A stretch of DNA of 37,923 bases from Candidatus Zapsychrus exili (GCA_030765585.1 JAVCCJ010000090.1:1-37923); one strand, 5' to 3'; positions 27,343 through 35,727 are shown, counted from the first letter of the stretch. The notes: generated from the letters alone by a model not told the origin. Program-made: numbers and translations.

Positions 27343-27393
27343 AAAAAAGGTAGCACCTTCCTTTTAGGGTCAAAGGAAGGTGCTACCTTTTTT
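27343..27393 (-). terminator. 22-bp perfect hairpin terminator of sulfur/siroheme operon
   Basis: 27343-27364 is exactly complementary to 27372-27393 (aaaaaaggtagcacc... stem, 7-base loop), with T tracts on either strand. It lies about 100 bp after the last gene of the operon and can stop transcription in both directions. Confidence 0.85.
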
Positions 27394-27491
27394 GCAATGC
27401 TTTTGATATTAAACGCCGTTAGGAAATTTTAGTATGATTTGTATATCGAGCAAGCAGATACCATATCAACATTACTGTTTGAAGTCTCGCT

Positions 27492-28205
27492 TTAAGCTAT
27501 CGCTTTTAGAAAAGTCTCTTTCCCTATCTCCTTAATCAAAAGCGCTAGTCTTTGACGTGGCTTTGCATTTTCTTGATAAAACTTAACCACTCTTTCGACA
27601 ATATCTAAAACCTCTTCTTCATCAAATATCTTATCAAGTTTAAATCCCAAATGAGGCGTTCTTCCTCCACAACCTCCAAGATAAACAGCATACCCTATTC
27701 TCTTATCAGAATTTTTCGGATTCACTTGGCCATGTATACCAATTTCGGTACTTTCTGGTCTAGTACATCTATTAGGACATCCTGATATTGCTATTTTAAA
27801 CTTATGCGGAAGATCAAAAGCACAGCGTATCCCTCTTTTCTCTATCTTATCAAAAAGATCAAATGTATCTATAAGACCACTTTTGCACCAATTATTCCCT
27901 GGGCATGTTGTTGTGGATCTAAGTCTCGGGCCTGATGTTCCTATTGCAATACCTGCTGCTAAAGCCTCTTTTTCAACCGTATCAATATTTTCAAAAGCAA
28001 TAAAAGGAACCTCTATTCCCTGACGCGTTGTCGTATGCAATATTCCTTTACCATACTTTTTTGATATCTCCGTTAAAACAGATATCTGTTGTGCAACATA
28101 ATTCCCTTTTGTAGTACGTGTACGAAGCAAGAAATATCCATCTTGTTTTTGCCTTAAAAAACCTCGCTTTTTAAAAGCATCATAATCTATTTCTTTAATT
28201 CCCAT
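27492..28205 (-). CDS. Small assimilatory-type sulfite reductase (siroheme-[4Fe-4S])
   Basis: A 237-residue one-module protein with a ferredoxin-like half domain and the siroheme/4Fe-4S cysteines: C101-x5-C107 in CPGNNWC and C143-x3-C147 in CPNRC. HTTTRQGIEVPF is the conserved substrate/siroheme-facing segment. This size and layout match the low-molecular-weight sulfite reductases (Desulfovibrio-type assimilatory enzyme, AsrC-like domain) rather than large CysI or nitrite reductase. It reduces sulfite to sulfide. It is the last gene of an operon making both its substrate and its siroheme. A strong GGGGGAG site precedes the ATG. A nitrite reductase is possible but less likely in this context. 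Confidence 0.82.
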   Translation of the reverse strand: MGIKEIDYDAFKKRGFLRQKQDGYFLLRTRTTKGNYVAQQISVLTEISKKYGKGILHTTTRQGIEVPFIAFENIDTVEKEALAAGIAIGTSGPRLRSTTTCPGNNWCKSGLIDTFDLFDKIEKRGIRCAFDLPHKFKIAISGCPNRCTRPESTEIGIHGQVNPKNSDKRIGYAVYLGGCGGRTPHLGFKLDKIFDEEEVLDIVERVVKFYQENAKPRQRLALLIKEIGKETFLKAIA

Positions 28206-28216
28206 ATCAACTCCCC

Positions 28217-29494
28217 CTACTTAATAGCACCCAAAGCACTATTTATTATATCTTTTGTTTTTTCTATATCATCTTTACTATGTGCAAATGAAATAAAATT
28301 AGCCTCATATTCCGACGGAGCAAGAAACACACCGCCAAGAAGCGCTTTTCTATAAAATTGTTTAAATTGTTTCACTTTATCAAACTTAACACTAAACATC
28401 GCCCCATAACAACTAACAGACAGCTTAATATTATTTTTCTTAGCACCTTCTGTAAATGCAAATGATATATCCTCTGCCATCTCGCTTAGCTTTTTATAAC
28501 TTTTTTTATACGACCTTAATTTTTCTAAAGTTACTTTGCCAGCCGCCATCACAACAGGATTGCCTGCAAAAGTTGATGCCTGATATACTTGACCTTCTGG
28601 CGCAAGATGCTGCATAATATCATTACTTGCTCCATACGCACCAATAGGCAAACCACCACCAATTATTTTTCCTAAACAGGTAATATCCGGTTTGATGCCT
28701 AAGATATCTGCAACAGAAGAAAATCCAAAACGAAAACCTGTTATAACCTCATCAAATATCAAAAGAGACTTATAGCTTTTTGTCTTTTCTCTTAAATATC
28801 TTAAGAAACTTTTATCTGGCGAAACCACTCCATAATTGCCTCCAACTGGCTCAACAATCACAGCAGCAATATCACGACCATGATCATCAAAAGCTCGCCT
28901 TAAAGCTTCTCTATCGTTTATATCAACAACAACTGTTTGATCAATAAACTCCTTTGGTACACCTTTGCTCGTCGCAAGATTTAACGATGCTAAACCCGAC
29001 CCTCCTTTGACTAATAAATAATCTGCGTGCCCATGATAAGAATTTGTAAACTTTATTATCTTTTTTCTTCCAGTAATTCCTCGAGCCAAACGAATAGCTC
29101 CCATCACAGCCTCTGTTCCAGAATTAACAAAACGTATCTTCTCCATAGAAGGAATTACTTCCTTTATTAGTTCAGCAAGTTCAATCTCTGGCAATGTTGT
29201 CGCACCAAAATGCGCGCCATCTTCTATCGTACTTGAAACAGCTTTTGAAACTTGTTTATTAGCATGTCCTAAGATTAATGCACCAAAAGATAAAACATAA
29301 TCTATATAACTATTTCCATCATGATCCCAGACTTTCGAACCTTGTCCTTTTTTAATTACGATAGGATCGCCCGAAACATAATTAAAAGAACGTACTGGAC
29401 TATTGACCCCACCGACAAGCACACTCTTAGCTCTTTTAAGCAAAGAACTGTTTTTTGTCTTAACAATTATATTTTTAAAAGCTACTTTTGCCAC
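28217..29494 (-). CDS. hemL: Glutamate-1-semialdehyde 2,1-aminomutase
   Basis: 425 residues, PLP-dependent fold type I. Features: GGVNSPVRSF near the N-terminus, RFVNSGTEAVMGAIRLAR, LLIFDEVITGFR, and the PLP Lys in CLGKIIGGGLP. It converts glutamate-1-semialdehyde to 5-aminolevulinate, the second step of the C5 route whose first enzyme (hemA) is in the same operon. The start codon is GTG with AAAGGA 9 bases upstream; it overlaps hemB by 13 bp. Confidence 0.96.
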   Translation of the reverse strand: MAKVAFKNIIVKTKNSSLLKRAKSVLVGGVNSPVRSFNYVSGDPIVIKKGQGSKVWDHDGNSYIDYVLSFGALILGHANKQVSKAVSSTIEDGAHFGATTLPEIELAELIKEVIPSMEKIRFVNSGTEAVMGAIRLARGITGRKKIIKFTNSYHGHADYLLVKGGSGLASLNLATSKGVPKEFIDQTVVVDINDREALRRAFDDHGRDIAAVIVEPVGGNYGVVSPDKSFLRYLREKTKSYKSLLIFDEVITGFRFGFSSVADILGIKPDITCLGKIIGGGLPIGAYGASNDIMQHLAPEGQVYQASTFAGNPVVMAAGKVTLEKLRSYKKSYKKLSEMAEDISFAFTEGAKKNNIKLSVSCYGAMFSVKFDKVKQFKQFYRKALLGGVFLAPSEYEANFISFAHSKDDIEKTKDIINSALGAIK

Positions 29495-30408
29495 GTCGCT
29501 ATATCCTTTGCATGATATGTGATAATAAGATCTGCTCCTGCCCGTTTAAAAGAATGCAGGATTTCATACACTATGTCTTTCTCTTTAAAAAAACCTTGTC
29601 TTGCACCTGTCTTAATTAAAGAGTACTCACCACTTACGTTATAAACCGCGAGTGTCTTTTTAAATGAGTCTTTTGCTTTTCTTATAACATCAAGATAGCT
29701 TAATGCCGGCTTTACCATAACAATGTCTGCGCCAGCACCGATATCTTCTTTTATTTTTTGCAATGCCACATCGGTTCTTTTACTATCAAGTTGATATTTG
29801 CTTCTATCTCCGAACAGAGGCGCTGAACTTGCTATCTTTCTAAACGGTCCATAAAAGTTCGATGCAAATTTAGCGGAATACCCCATAATCTTTACATCAA
29901 AATATCCTTCTTTGTCTAATTGTTTTCTAATCGCAGCAACTTGACCCTTTGCCATAGCAGATGGTGCAACATAATCAGCACCTGCACGAGCATGTGTTAA
30001 AGCCATGCTACTAAGCGCCTTCAATGTTTGTGATCTATTTATTATTTTTGCGCCTTTTTTAATTATTCCACAATGACCATGCGTCAAATAAGCACACAAG
30101 CAAACATCTGTCATAATCACAATATCCTTAAAGCTTGACTTTAAAGCACCAACAGCCTCCTCGACAATATTGCCTTGCCTGTAAGCGCCTGTGCCTTGCC
30201 AATCTTTAGAGTTTGGCACGCCGAACAATAAATATTTTTTTATTCCAAGTTCTCGTAGATGCCTTACCTCTTTTACAAGTGTATCCACAGAAAATCTAAA
30301 CACCCCTGGCATTGACGGAACTTTCTGCTTTTTAGACTCACCGCTCACAACAAACAAAGGATATATAAGCTGTTTTAAATCAATATTATTTTGTCTTCGT
30401 TTAGTCAT
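29482..30408 (-). CDS. hemB: Porphobilinogen synthase (ALA dehydratase)
   Basis: 308 residues. Zn-binding cysteines lie in DVCLCAYLTHGHCG, and the two Schiff-base lysines are in MGYSAKFASNFY and MVKPALSYLD. It joins two 5-aminolevulinate molecules to porphobilinogen. The N-terminal arm before LIYPLFVV is short compared with most HemB proteins. It overlaps cobA by 8 bp and hemL by 13 bp, in a tightly packed operon. Confidence 0.95.
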   Translation of the reverse strand: MTKRRQNNIDLKQLIYPLFVVSGESKKQKVPSMPGVFRFSVDTLVKEVRHLRELGIKKYLLFGVPNSKDWQGTGAYRQGNIVEEAVGALKSSFKDIVIMTDVCLCAYLTHGHCGIIKKGAKIINRSQTLKALSSMALTHARAGADYVAPSAMAKGQVAAIRKQLDKEGYFDVKIMGYSAKFASNFYGPFRKIASSAPLFGDRSKYQLDSKRTDVALQKIKEDIGAGADIVMVKPALSYLDVIRKAKDSFKKTLAVYNVSGEYSLIKTGARQGFFKEKDIVYEILHSFKRAGADLIITYHAKDIATWQK

Positions 30409-31129
30409 TTTTAAACCTTATGCGCTCTTTTATAACATCACCAACTATCAAAACAGCCGGTGGCTTGACGCCTTTGTCTTTTGCCTTTTGCTCTATAGTT
30501 GATATGGTAGCAAAGGTCACTTTTTGATCCTTTGTCGTTGCTCGTTCAATAAAAGCACAAGGAACACTTCCTTTGCGACCACTTTTTTTAAGCGCTTTAA
30601 CAATATTTCTAATATTTGATACACCCATCAAATAAACCAAAGTCTTACACTTTGGTGCATCAATTTCTGCATTAATGTCTTTCTTTCTTCCTGTTAAAAT
30701 AGCAACAGAAAATATCTTGTCCTTTACAGTCAAAGGAATACCTGCTACCTCTGGTCCACCAATAGCTGATGTAACCCCTGGCACAACCTCTACATCAACT
30801 TTTTTGTTTAATAGATAACGTGCCTCCTGATGTCCACGACTAAATATAAAAGGATCGCCACCTTTAAGGCGTACAACACGCTTAAATTTTAATGACTTCT
30901 CATATAAAAGTTTATTTATTTCTTTTTGTTCTTTAAGATGCAAGCCATCAGCTTTGCCGACACAAACTTTCTCACAAGTTTTTTTGACAGTTTTAAGTAG
31001 CTCTGGAGATGATAAGAAATCATACAACACGCAATCAGCATTCTTTAAAGCCTTAAGCCCCTTAACTGTGATTAGTTCAGGATCTCCTGGACCAGCACCT
31101 ACAATATAAACTTTTGATTTACTGTTCAT
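30401..31129 (-). CDS. cobA: Uroporphyrinogen-III C-methyltransferase
   Basis: 242 residues, SAM-dependent. The N-terminal VYIVGAGPGDPELITVKG, the VRLKGGDPFIFSRG motif, and VEVVPGVTSAIGGP are the classic SUMT signatures. It makes precorrin-2 on the way to siroheme. In many genomes this enzyme is fused to HemD; here the protein ends after the methyltransferase domain, and no HemD is found in the window. It overlaps hemC by 11 bp. Confidence 0.96.
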   Translation of the reverse strand: MNSKSKVYIVGAGPGDPELITVKGLKALKNADCVLYDFLSSPELLKTVKKTCEKVCVGKADGLHLKEQKEINKLLYEKSLKFKRVVRLKGGDPFIFSRGHQEARYLLNKKVDVEVVPGVTSAIGGPEVAGIPLTVKDKIFSVAILTGRKKDINAEIDAPKCKTLVYLMGVSNIRNIVKALKKSGRKGSVPCAFIERATTKDQKVTFATISTIEQKAKDKGVKPPAVLIVGDVIKERIRFKND

Positions 31130-31775
31130 AATTTAAACCTTTAAAAATATTTATAAGATCCTCTCTGCTTCTTTTTACCTGTATCGCAAGCCTACCCTGC
31201 AGGCAATGAGGCTTGATAATATTTTGATGAATCAACTGAGACATTCTATTCTGCAACCCTAGACGAATAAGTGCTGCGTGTGCAACGACGATAGCATCAA
31301 AGTCACCTTTATCAAGTTTAGCTATTCTTTCGTCAACATTTCCACGAATATCTGATACAACCAAATCTCCTCTATAATTTAAAACACCTCGTTCTCGAGC
31401 CTTACTACTTGTTCCAATTCGCGCGCCAAAAGGCAATTCGTCTAATGTGCTATTATTAAAAGAAACTAGACAATCATAGGGGCTAATTGTTTTTGTCATA
31501 GCGGCAATAACAAGGTCTTCTTTTGGTTCGTCATCAAGATCTTTTGCACTATGAACTGCTACATCAATTTCCCCATCAAGCAAGGCCTTTTCAATAGTAT
31601 CACTAAAGAAACTGGTATTTTTCTCTTTCGACAGCGACGTGCTTTTATCCTTATCTCCAGCTGTAAATATTTTAACTATATCTACTGAAATACTGGGCAA
31701 GCTTTTAAAAACTTCCTGAACCTGTTTTAGCGCAAGCGCGCTCGGCCTTGCTCCAACTTTTATCCTTGTATGCAT
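31119..31775 (-). CDS. hemC: Hydroxymethylbilane synthase, two-domain form
   Basis: 218 residues instead of about 300. Domains 1 and 2 are present: GARPSALALKQ at the start, VHSAKDLDDEP with the catalytic Asp, RIGTSSKARERG, DIRGNVDERIAKLDKGDFDAIVVA. The protein ends after the closing segment of domain 1 (AIQVKRSREDLINIF). Domain 3, which carries the cysteine that binds the dipyrromethane cofactor (Cys242 in E. coli), is absent. Only two Cys remain (SPYDC, KPHC). The stop codon overlaps cobA, so no missing piece follows. The first of the two cofactor-binding arginines in the usual TSSLRRQ region is also changed (TSSKARE). It overlaps hemA by 71 bp. Confidence 0.88.
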   Translation of the reverse strand: MHTRIKVGARPSALALKQVQEVFKSLPSISVDIVKIFTAGDKDKSTSLSKEKNTSFFSDTIEKALLDGEIDVAVHSAKDLDDEPKEDLVIAAMTKTISPYDCLVSFNNSTLDELPFGARIGTSSKARERGVLNYRGDLVVSDIRGNVDERIAKLDKGDFDAIVVAHAALIRLGLQNRMSQLIHQNIIKPHCLQGRLAIQVKRSREDLINIFKGLNYEQ

Positions 31776-32721
31776 TACTATCTCCTATAATTAACTCTGC
31801 AGCCTCTTTAGCAAACTCTCCTGCCCTTTTTACACAAGGCTTTAATTTCTTATTATAATCTTGTGCCATAAAAGAAATATCATCTAGACTTTTTAAAACA
31901 ATGCCTGATATTTGTTTTACATCAGGATTTACATCACGAGGTATTGAAAGATCATATATACGCTTATTTTTATTTACAAATTTCTCTACATCTTTTTTGT
32001 CTAAAATATAATGCGGACTTGATGTAGCGCTTATTATCACATCTGCTTGCTCTAAAGCATAAGGCAGTTCATCAAAAGAAATAACATCTCCTCCTGCATT
32101 GCGCGCAAGCTTCTTTGCTTTAATATGCTTTTTACGTGCAACAAAAAGTACTTTAATATCACCGATATCTTTTTTGGATATAAGTTCAGCTACCTTACCT
32201 GTTCCTATAACAAGTAATTTTTCCGCCTTTAATTCCTTTATATCATCTAATACAAAGTCCGCGATATCTTTAAAAGCAGAATCTATGCCGGAGATAAGCC
32301 TTATATCTTTTGACCAGTCTAAAACTACATCCCACATTTCTTTTATTAAATTAGGAAAACCATCTCTTTTTATCCATCTTCTTAATTGCTCTACAACTTG
32401 ATGTTCTCCCAATATTTGCGAATCTAGCCCACAAGAAAGTCTTAAGGCATGTACGACGACATCCTTTGTATTATCTCTTAAATATGCATCTTTAAAAACT
32501 TTAGGGAATCTACTAAGTAACATGCCGTAAATAAATTTAGCGCTTGTATCATCTTTTGTTATGCCATAAACTTCAAAACGATTACATGTAGTAAGTACAA
32601 CCGCCCCGCCCTCAGACAGCCAATTTAAAAAACTCTCAATAGGTAAACGCTTTTTAAATGCTTGCTCTCTTACCTTTAGAGAAGATGTATTATAATTTAT
32701 TCCTATAAGATAGAAATTCAT
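31705..32721 (-). CDS. hemA: Glutamyl-tRNA reductase
   Basis: 338 residues. The catalytic Cys46 lies in TTCNRFEV, SCGLDSQILGEHQV is the conserved substrate-domain motif, and the NADPH-binding loop is LLVIGTGKVAE. It is shorter than usual (about 400-430): the C-terminal dimerization helices are largely missing and the last 24 residues are encoded within the overlap with hemC. It makes glutamate-1-semialdehyde for HemL. A ribosome site (AAAGGA) precedes the ATG; the start overlaps the upstream gene by 32 bp. Confidence 0.94.
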   Translation of the reverse strand: MNFYLIGINYNTSSLKVREQAFKKRLPIESFLNWLSEGGAVVLTTCNRFEVYGITKDDTSAKFIYGMLLSRFPKVFKDAYLRDNTKDVVVHALRLSCGLDSQILGEHQVVEQLRRWIKRDGFPNLIKEMWDVVLDWSKDIRLISGIDSAFKDIADFVLDDIKELKAEKLLVIGTGKVAELISKKDIGDIKVLFVARKKHIKAKKLARNAGGDVISFDELPYALEQADVIISATSSPHYILDKKDVEKFVNKNKRIYDLSIPRDVNPDVKQISGIVLKSLDDISFMAQDYNKKLKPCVKRAGEFAKEAAELIIGDSNAYKDKSWSKAERACAKTGSGSF

Positions 32722-33184
32722 TCCAATTGTCCTTTAAGAAATTCTTTACATCGCGCGATAACACAGGGTTTTTTCCATCTGTGTATACCGCAATTATTGC
32801 CTGGTCATTATTAAATACCGCAGGCGAAATAAAATCACTAAGCGCTGGCTTATCAACAACATTTACCCATACAAGCTTATTCTTCGCCCAGCGACTTATT
32901 GATTCATTTACCTTTTTATTATTTGTTGCAGCAATGACTAAATGCATACCATCTACATCGCCTTTGTTTACCACTCTCTTGACCCAAACTATTTTCCCCT
33001 TATCAAGCAAAGACTTTAATGCAACCGTGATATTAGGAGCAACCACCTGCACACGAGCCCCCGCCTGATAAAGAGACAATGTTTTACGTTCAGCTACCTT
33101 CCCTCCGCCGACAACCAAGGCATGTTTGCCTTTTAAGTTAACGGCCAAAGGAAAATATTTAAGTTTTGATACGTTTATTTTCAT
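32690..33184 (-). CDS. sirC: Precorrin-2 dehydrogenase / siroheme synthase N-terminal domain
   Basis: 164 residues, the CysG N-terminal/Met8-like domain. FPLAVNLKGKHALVVGGGKVAERK is the NAD-binding signature, VIAATNNKKVN and NVVDKPALSDFISPAV follow, with the catalytic Asp expected in the latter. It oxidizes precorrin-2 to sirohydrochlorin; whether it also inserts iron as Met8 does cannot be told. Its start overlaps the cysH stop by 4 bp. Confidence 0.92.
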   Translation of the reverse strand: MKINVSKLKYFPLAVNLKGKHALVVGGGKVAERKTLSLYQAGARVQVVAPNITVALKSLLDKGKIVWVKRVVNKGDVDGMHLVIAATNNKKVNESISRWAKNKLVWVNVVDKPALSDFISPAVFNNDQAIIAVYTDGKNPVLSRDVKNFLKDNWNEFLSYRNKL

Positions 33185-33900
33185 ATTTTATCTTCTACTG
33201 CTACCAAAGGACGAGTATGTATGCCACATTCTCCCCCACACTTACTTGTGCCTAACCAACGACCAGCACGCTCATTGTCGTCTGTTGTAATTCTTGTACA
33301 AGGAGAACATCCTAAAGAACGGTATCCTTCCTTATATAAAGGATTAACTTTGACCCCATAAAGAGCAAGATATTGCCAAACCTCTCTTTCCTTCCAAATA
33401 AGAATAGGATTTAATTTAATAAGACCTTTATCTCTTTCTTCTACTTCTTTAAAATCAGTTCGTGTACGGCCTTCTGTACAACGAAGTCCAGTGACCCAGC
33501 ATTCTACATTCATCTCTTCAATTGCACGACGAACAGGTTCTACTTTTAAAATGTCACAGCAACGATCCGGCTCTGTTTTATAAAGCTCATTCGGTATCTC
33601 AGAATCATTCTTATATATTTTCGTCTCCGGATATCTTGCCACCTCTTCATTCATGAACTGAATAGTTTCTTCTGGTTTATATCGCGTTGTTACAACAAAA
33701 CCGCGAATACTTGGTTCGACTTTCTTCGCTAAGTCCCAGACCACAACAGAATCTTTTCCAAGGCTGTTTGCAACAACCAGAGAATCTCCGTATTTGTCGT
33801 AGGCTTCACGAATAAGCACCTTTGATCTTTCTACTTTCTCTTTGAAATTTAACTTCTCAACTAATTCTTTTAGATTTTCGTTTGAATTTAATAAACTCAT
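33181..33900 (-). CDS. cysH: APS/PAPS reductase
   Basis: The start is set at the ATG at 33900, which has an AAAGGAG site; the longer frame to 33939 runs through a hairpin leader. About 239 residues. The PP-loop is ANSLGKDSVV, and cluster cysteines CC in DRCCDILK and C-x2-C in GCSPC indicate a [4Fe-4S] enzyme, hence adenylylsulfate (APS) more likely than PAPS as substrate. The catalytic Cys is in GGECGIHT near the C-terminus. It yields sulfite for the small sulfite reductase at the other end of the operon. ATP sulfurylase is not in the window. Confidence 0.94.
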   Translation of the reverse strand: MSLLNSNENLKELVEKLNFKEKVERSKVLIREAYDKYGDSLVVANSLGKDSVVVWDLAKKVEPSIRGFVVTTRYKPEETIQFMNEEVARYPETKIYKNDSEIPNELYKTEPDRCCDILKVEPVRRAIEEMNVECWVTGLRCTEGRTRTDFKEVEERDKGLIKLNPILIWKEREVWQYLALYGVKVNPLYKEGYRSLGCSPCTRITTDDNERAGRWLGTSKCGGECGIHTRPLVAVEDKI

Positions 33901-34020
33901 TTTCTTCTCCTTTAAATGAGGACATAAGTTATGGAACAAAAGTGAACATAACTTATAAGTCCGAATTTACCCCGACAGCGCTCTTTTGCGCTTTTCGGGG
34001 CTCCCTTATTTTTTTCTTAT
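33901..34020 (-). promoter_or_regulatory. Structured 5' leader of cysH, related to eno leader
   Basis: Plus-strand coordinates: GGAC (33920-33923) plus ATAAGTTATG (33924-33933) pair with CATAACTTAT (33947-33956) and GTCC (33959-33962). Next comes GAATTTACCCCGA, then a strong hairpin: CCCCGA (33970-33975) with TCGGGG (33995-34000) around AGCGC/GCGCT. The ribosome site block CTCATTTAAAGGAG follows the first stem on the mRNA. The eno leader has the same order of parts. Confidence 0.6.
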
Positions 34021-34042
34021 CCCTAGGCCCTAAACCCTGCCT

Positions 34043-34264
34043 CTAAATCTGATACTCTGGTGCCTTAACTCTACCAAATTCACTTTTATTCCACGCCCTT
34101 TCGTGAATATAGTAGAAAACCATTTTTAGCGCATTTGCCCCTATTCCAACAACTAGTGATTCGTGCATGTCTCCACTATACAAATAAACAACAACAACTG
34201 TTGTTATAAAAGCAATAGCCCTCCATGTTATCGTTTTAGCTAATGTTCTTTTTTGCGATTCCAT
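34043..34264 (-). CDS. DUF2061 membrane protein
   Basis: A 73-residue protein with two hydrophobic helices and the DUF2061 signature: RTLAKTITWRAIAFITT and LVVGIGANALKMVFYYIHERAW. Members often lie beside assimilatory sulfate reduction genes, as here (directly upstream of cysH, with the structured leader between). Its function is unknown. Ribosome site AGAGGAAG. Confidence 0.88.
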   Translation of the reverse strand: MESQKRTLAKTITWRAIAFITTVVVVYLYSGDMHESLVVGIGANALKMVFYYIHERAWNKSEFGRVKAPEYQI

Positions 34265-34350
34265 TTCTTCCTCTACTTTACTTTGTTGACCAACTTAGTA
34301 ATGTTTGAATTATAAAAAACAGGTTCCTTTTAAATCCTAACAAAAGAACC

Positions 34351-34503
34351 TCAATAGGCACCTAGCACCTAATCCCTACTTTTCTAACACCTAAACCCTA
34401 ATCCCTGCTTTTCCAATCCCTAACACCTAATCCCTAATCCCTGCTTTTCCAATCTCTAATCCCTAACACCTAGCACCTAATCCCTACTTTTCTAGCACCT
34501 GCC
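34351..34503. repeat. Telomere-like degenerate 7-bp repeat array
   Basis: Units such as CCCTAAT, CACCTAA and CCTAACA fill the interval, broken by four copies of CT(A/G)CTTTTC(T/C) starting at 34376, 34405, 34441 and 34484. The spacings are 29, 36 and 43 bp, each 7 bp longer. Related bits lie at 34021-34041 and around divIC. This array occupies most of the gap between the DUF2061 and Rrf2 genes. Confidence 0.8.
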
Positions 34504-34504
34504 T

Positions 34505-34927
34505 TTATATACAATACGTTACAAGACTATCTAAACCATTAAACTTTTCACAAAGGTCTTCAAACGTAATATTATCAATGACTTGCGACATTGCTTTATC
34601 AACATCATTCCAAATACTGTTAAATATTGAATCCTTTGATTTTGCCGAATCTGCCATTGGAAGAATAGATCCTCCTACAGAACGTATTACTTGTCCTAAA
34701 CTAATTTTATCCGGAGCAACTGCAAGCAAATATCCGCCTTCTTTTCCTCTTAAACTTGCTACTAGACCTTCGCCCTTAAGTTGAATAAGAATTTGGACAA
34801 GATATCTTATAGGAATTCCTTGTTTATCTGATATGCTATGAATTTGCAAAGGCTCTTTGCTTGGCCAATGCAATGATAATTCCAATAATGCTCGACAAGC
34901 ATAATCACATCGTGCTGATATTCGCAT
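34505..34927 (-). CDS. Rrf2-family transcriptional regulator (CymR/IscR-like)
   Basis: The start is set at 34927 (MRISARCDYACRALLEL) because AAGGAG lies just before it; an ATG six codons earlier has no ribosome site. About 140 residues with the Rrf2 winged helix: ISDKQGIPIRYLVQILIQLKGEGLVASLRGKEGGY. IscR's three clustered cysteines are absent; only two Cys sit near the C-terminus. By position, upstream of DUF2061 and the cysteine/siroheme operon, it is a likely regulator of sulfur assimilation, like CymR. Confidence 0.88.
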   Translation of the reverse strand: MRISARCDYACRALLELSLHWPSKEPLQIHSISDKQGIPIRYLVQILIQLKGEGLVASLRGKEGGYLLAVAPDKISLGQVIRSVGGSILPMADSAKSKDSIFNSIWNDVDKAMSQVIDNITFEDLCEKFNGLDSLVTYCI

Positions 34928-34972
34928 CTCTTTGCTCCTTTTCATACACTACTTACTTAATCAACTTAATAA

Positions 34973-35000
34973 AGTATATAATATTTATCACTTTTGTCAA
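34973..35000 (-). promoter_or_regulatory. Promoter of the Rrf2 gene
   Basis: Minus strand TTGACA (35000-34995), 16-bp spacer, TATACT (34978-34973), about 45 bp before the start codon. AT-rich partial palindromes just downstream (attaagttgattaagtaag) could bind the regulator itself. Confidence 0.6.
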
Positions 35001-35044
35001 CAATTATATTTATATATTTTTGCGAGACAGTAGGTAGGATATTT

Positions 35045-35716
35045 TTATGTTAATGAGTTCTTTGCAAGGCTATTTAGTTCAGAATTTGCTAAAGCAACAA
35101 CTTTTTTCTTAACAGCCCTAGAATAATATTCTTTCTCTGTCTTGCTTAATTTTTCTCCATTTACCTTCTTTAGAAACAATTCCTTTTGCTTGGGAGAAAA
35201 AACTTGTGATAAAGCATATTCTAAAGATAATTCTTCATGTTTAGCTCTTTTCTTTTGCGACTCTAAAGCTTCTTCAGAAAAATAACTTTGAAAAGTATTC
35301 TTTACTCTTTGAGGGCTAAGCAAATGTTTATAAACTAAGAAATTTCCACTATTATATGCTAAATAATTTCTAAATCTGACCATTTCTTGCCTATCATCAT
35401 CATCTAAATTTTCATAATACTTATTTGTCCATGAAAACTTTAAATGATAAGACTTATACAAAGACAAAGACAGCAAAAATAAATATCTGAAACTTTCTTT
35501 ATCATCTTCCGACGGTAACAATTGCTCCACCATGTCATAATCGAAATCATAATTCTTAGCTGCATTCGCTAATAGCACTGGAAAACCCTCTAAGAACCTT
35601 GGCTCATTGCTTAAAACAACTTCGCTTAATGCTTTATTAACATCAAACTCTTCGCTTGTCTCAAATAAAGGCAACCCCAGTTTATTTAATTTTTTTGTTA
35701 GTTCTTTCTTATCCAT
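35045..35716 (-). CDS. Hypothetical partner of the nucleotidyltransferase
   Basis: A 223-residue, largely helical soluble protein. The C-terminal segment (LSKTEKEYYSRAVKKKVVAL at about 190-209) is a recognisable conserved block in proteins paired with minimal nucleotidyltransferases; I know no function. It begins 11 bp after the nucleotidyltransferase gene, with a GGAG site. Together they look like a two-gene toxin-antitoxin or defence unit. Confidence 0.6.
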   Translation of the reverse strand: MDKKELTKKLNKLGLPLFETSEEFDVNKALSEVVLSNEPRFLEGFPVLLANAAKNYDFDYDMVEQLLPSEDDKESFRYLFLLSLSLYKSYHLKFSWTNKYYENLDDDDRQEMVRFRNYLAYNSGNFLVYKHLLSPQRVKNTFQSYFSEEALESQKKRAKHEELSLEYALSQVFSPKQKELFLKKVNGEKLSKTEKEYYSRAVKKKVVALANSELNSLAKNSLT

Positions 35717-35727
35717 TATAAACTCCG

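Noticed and set aside
27343-27393. T-box-like leader because of ggtgctacc
   Set aside because: No specifier stem, no downstream aminoacyl or transport gene in that direction, and the perfect 22-bp stem after an operon end is better explained as a terminator.
34351-34503. Real linear-chromosome telomere
   Set aside because: The units are degenerate, lie between genes inside the window, and are only superficially telomere-like.
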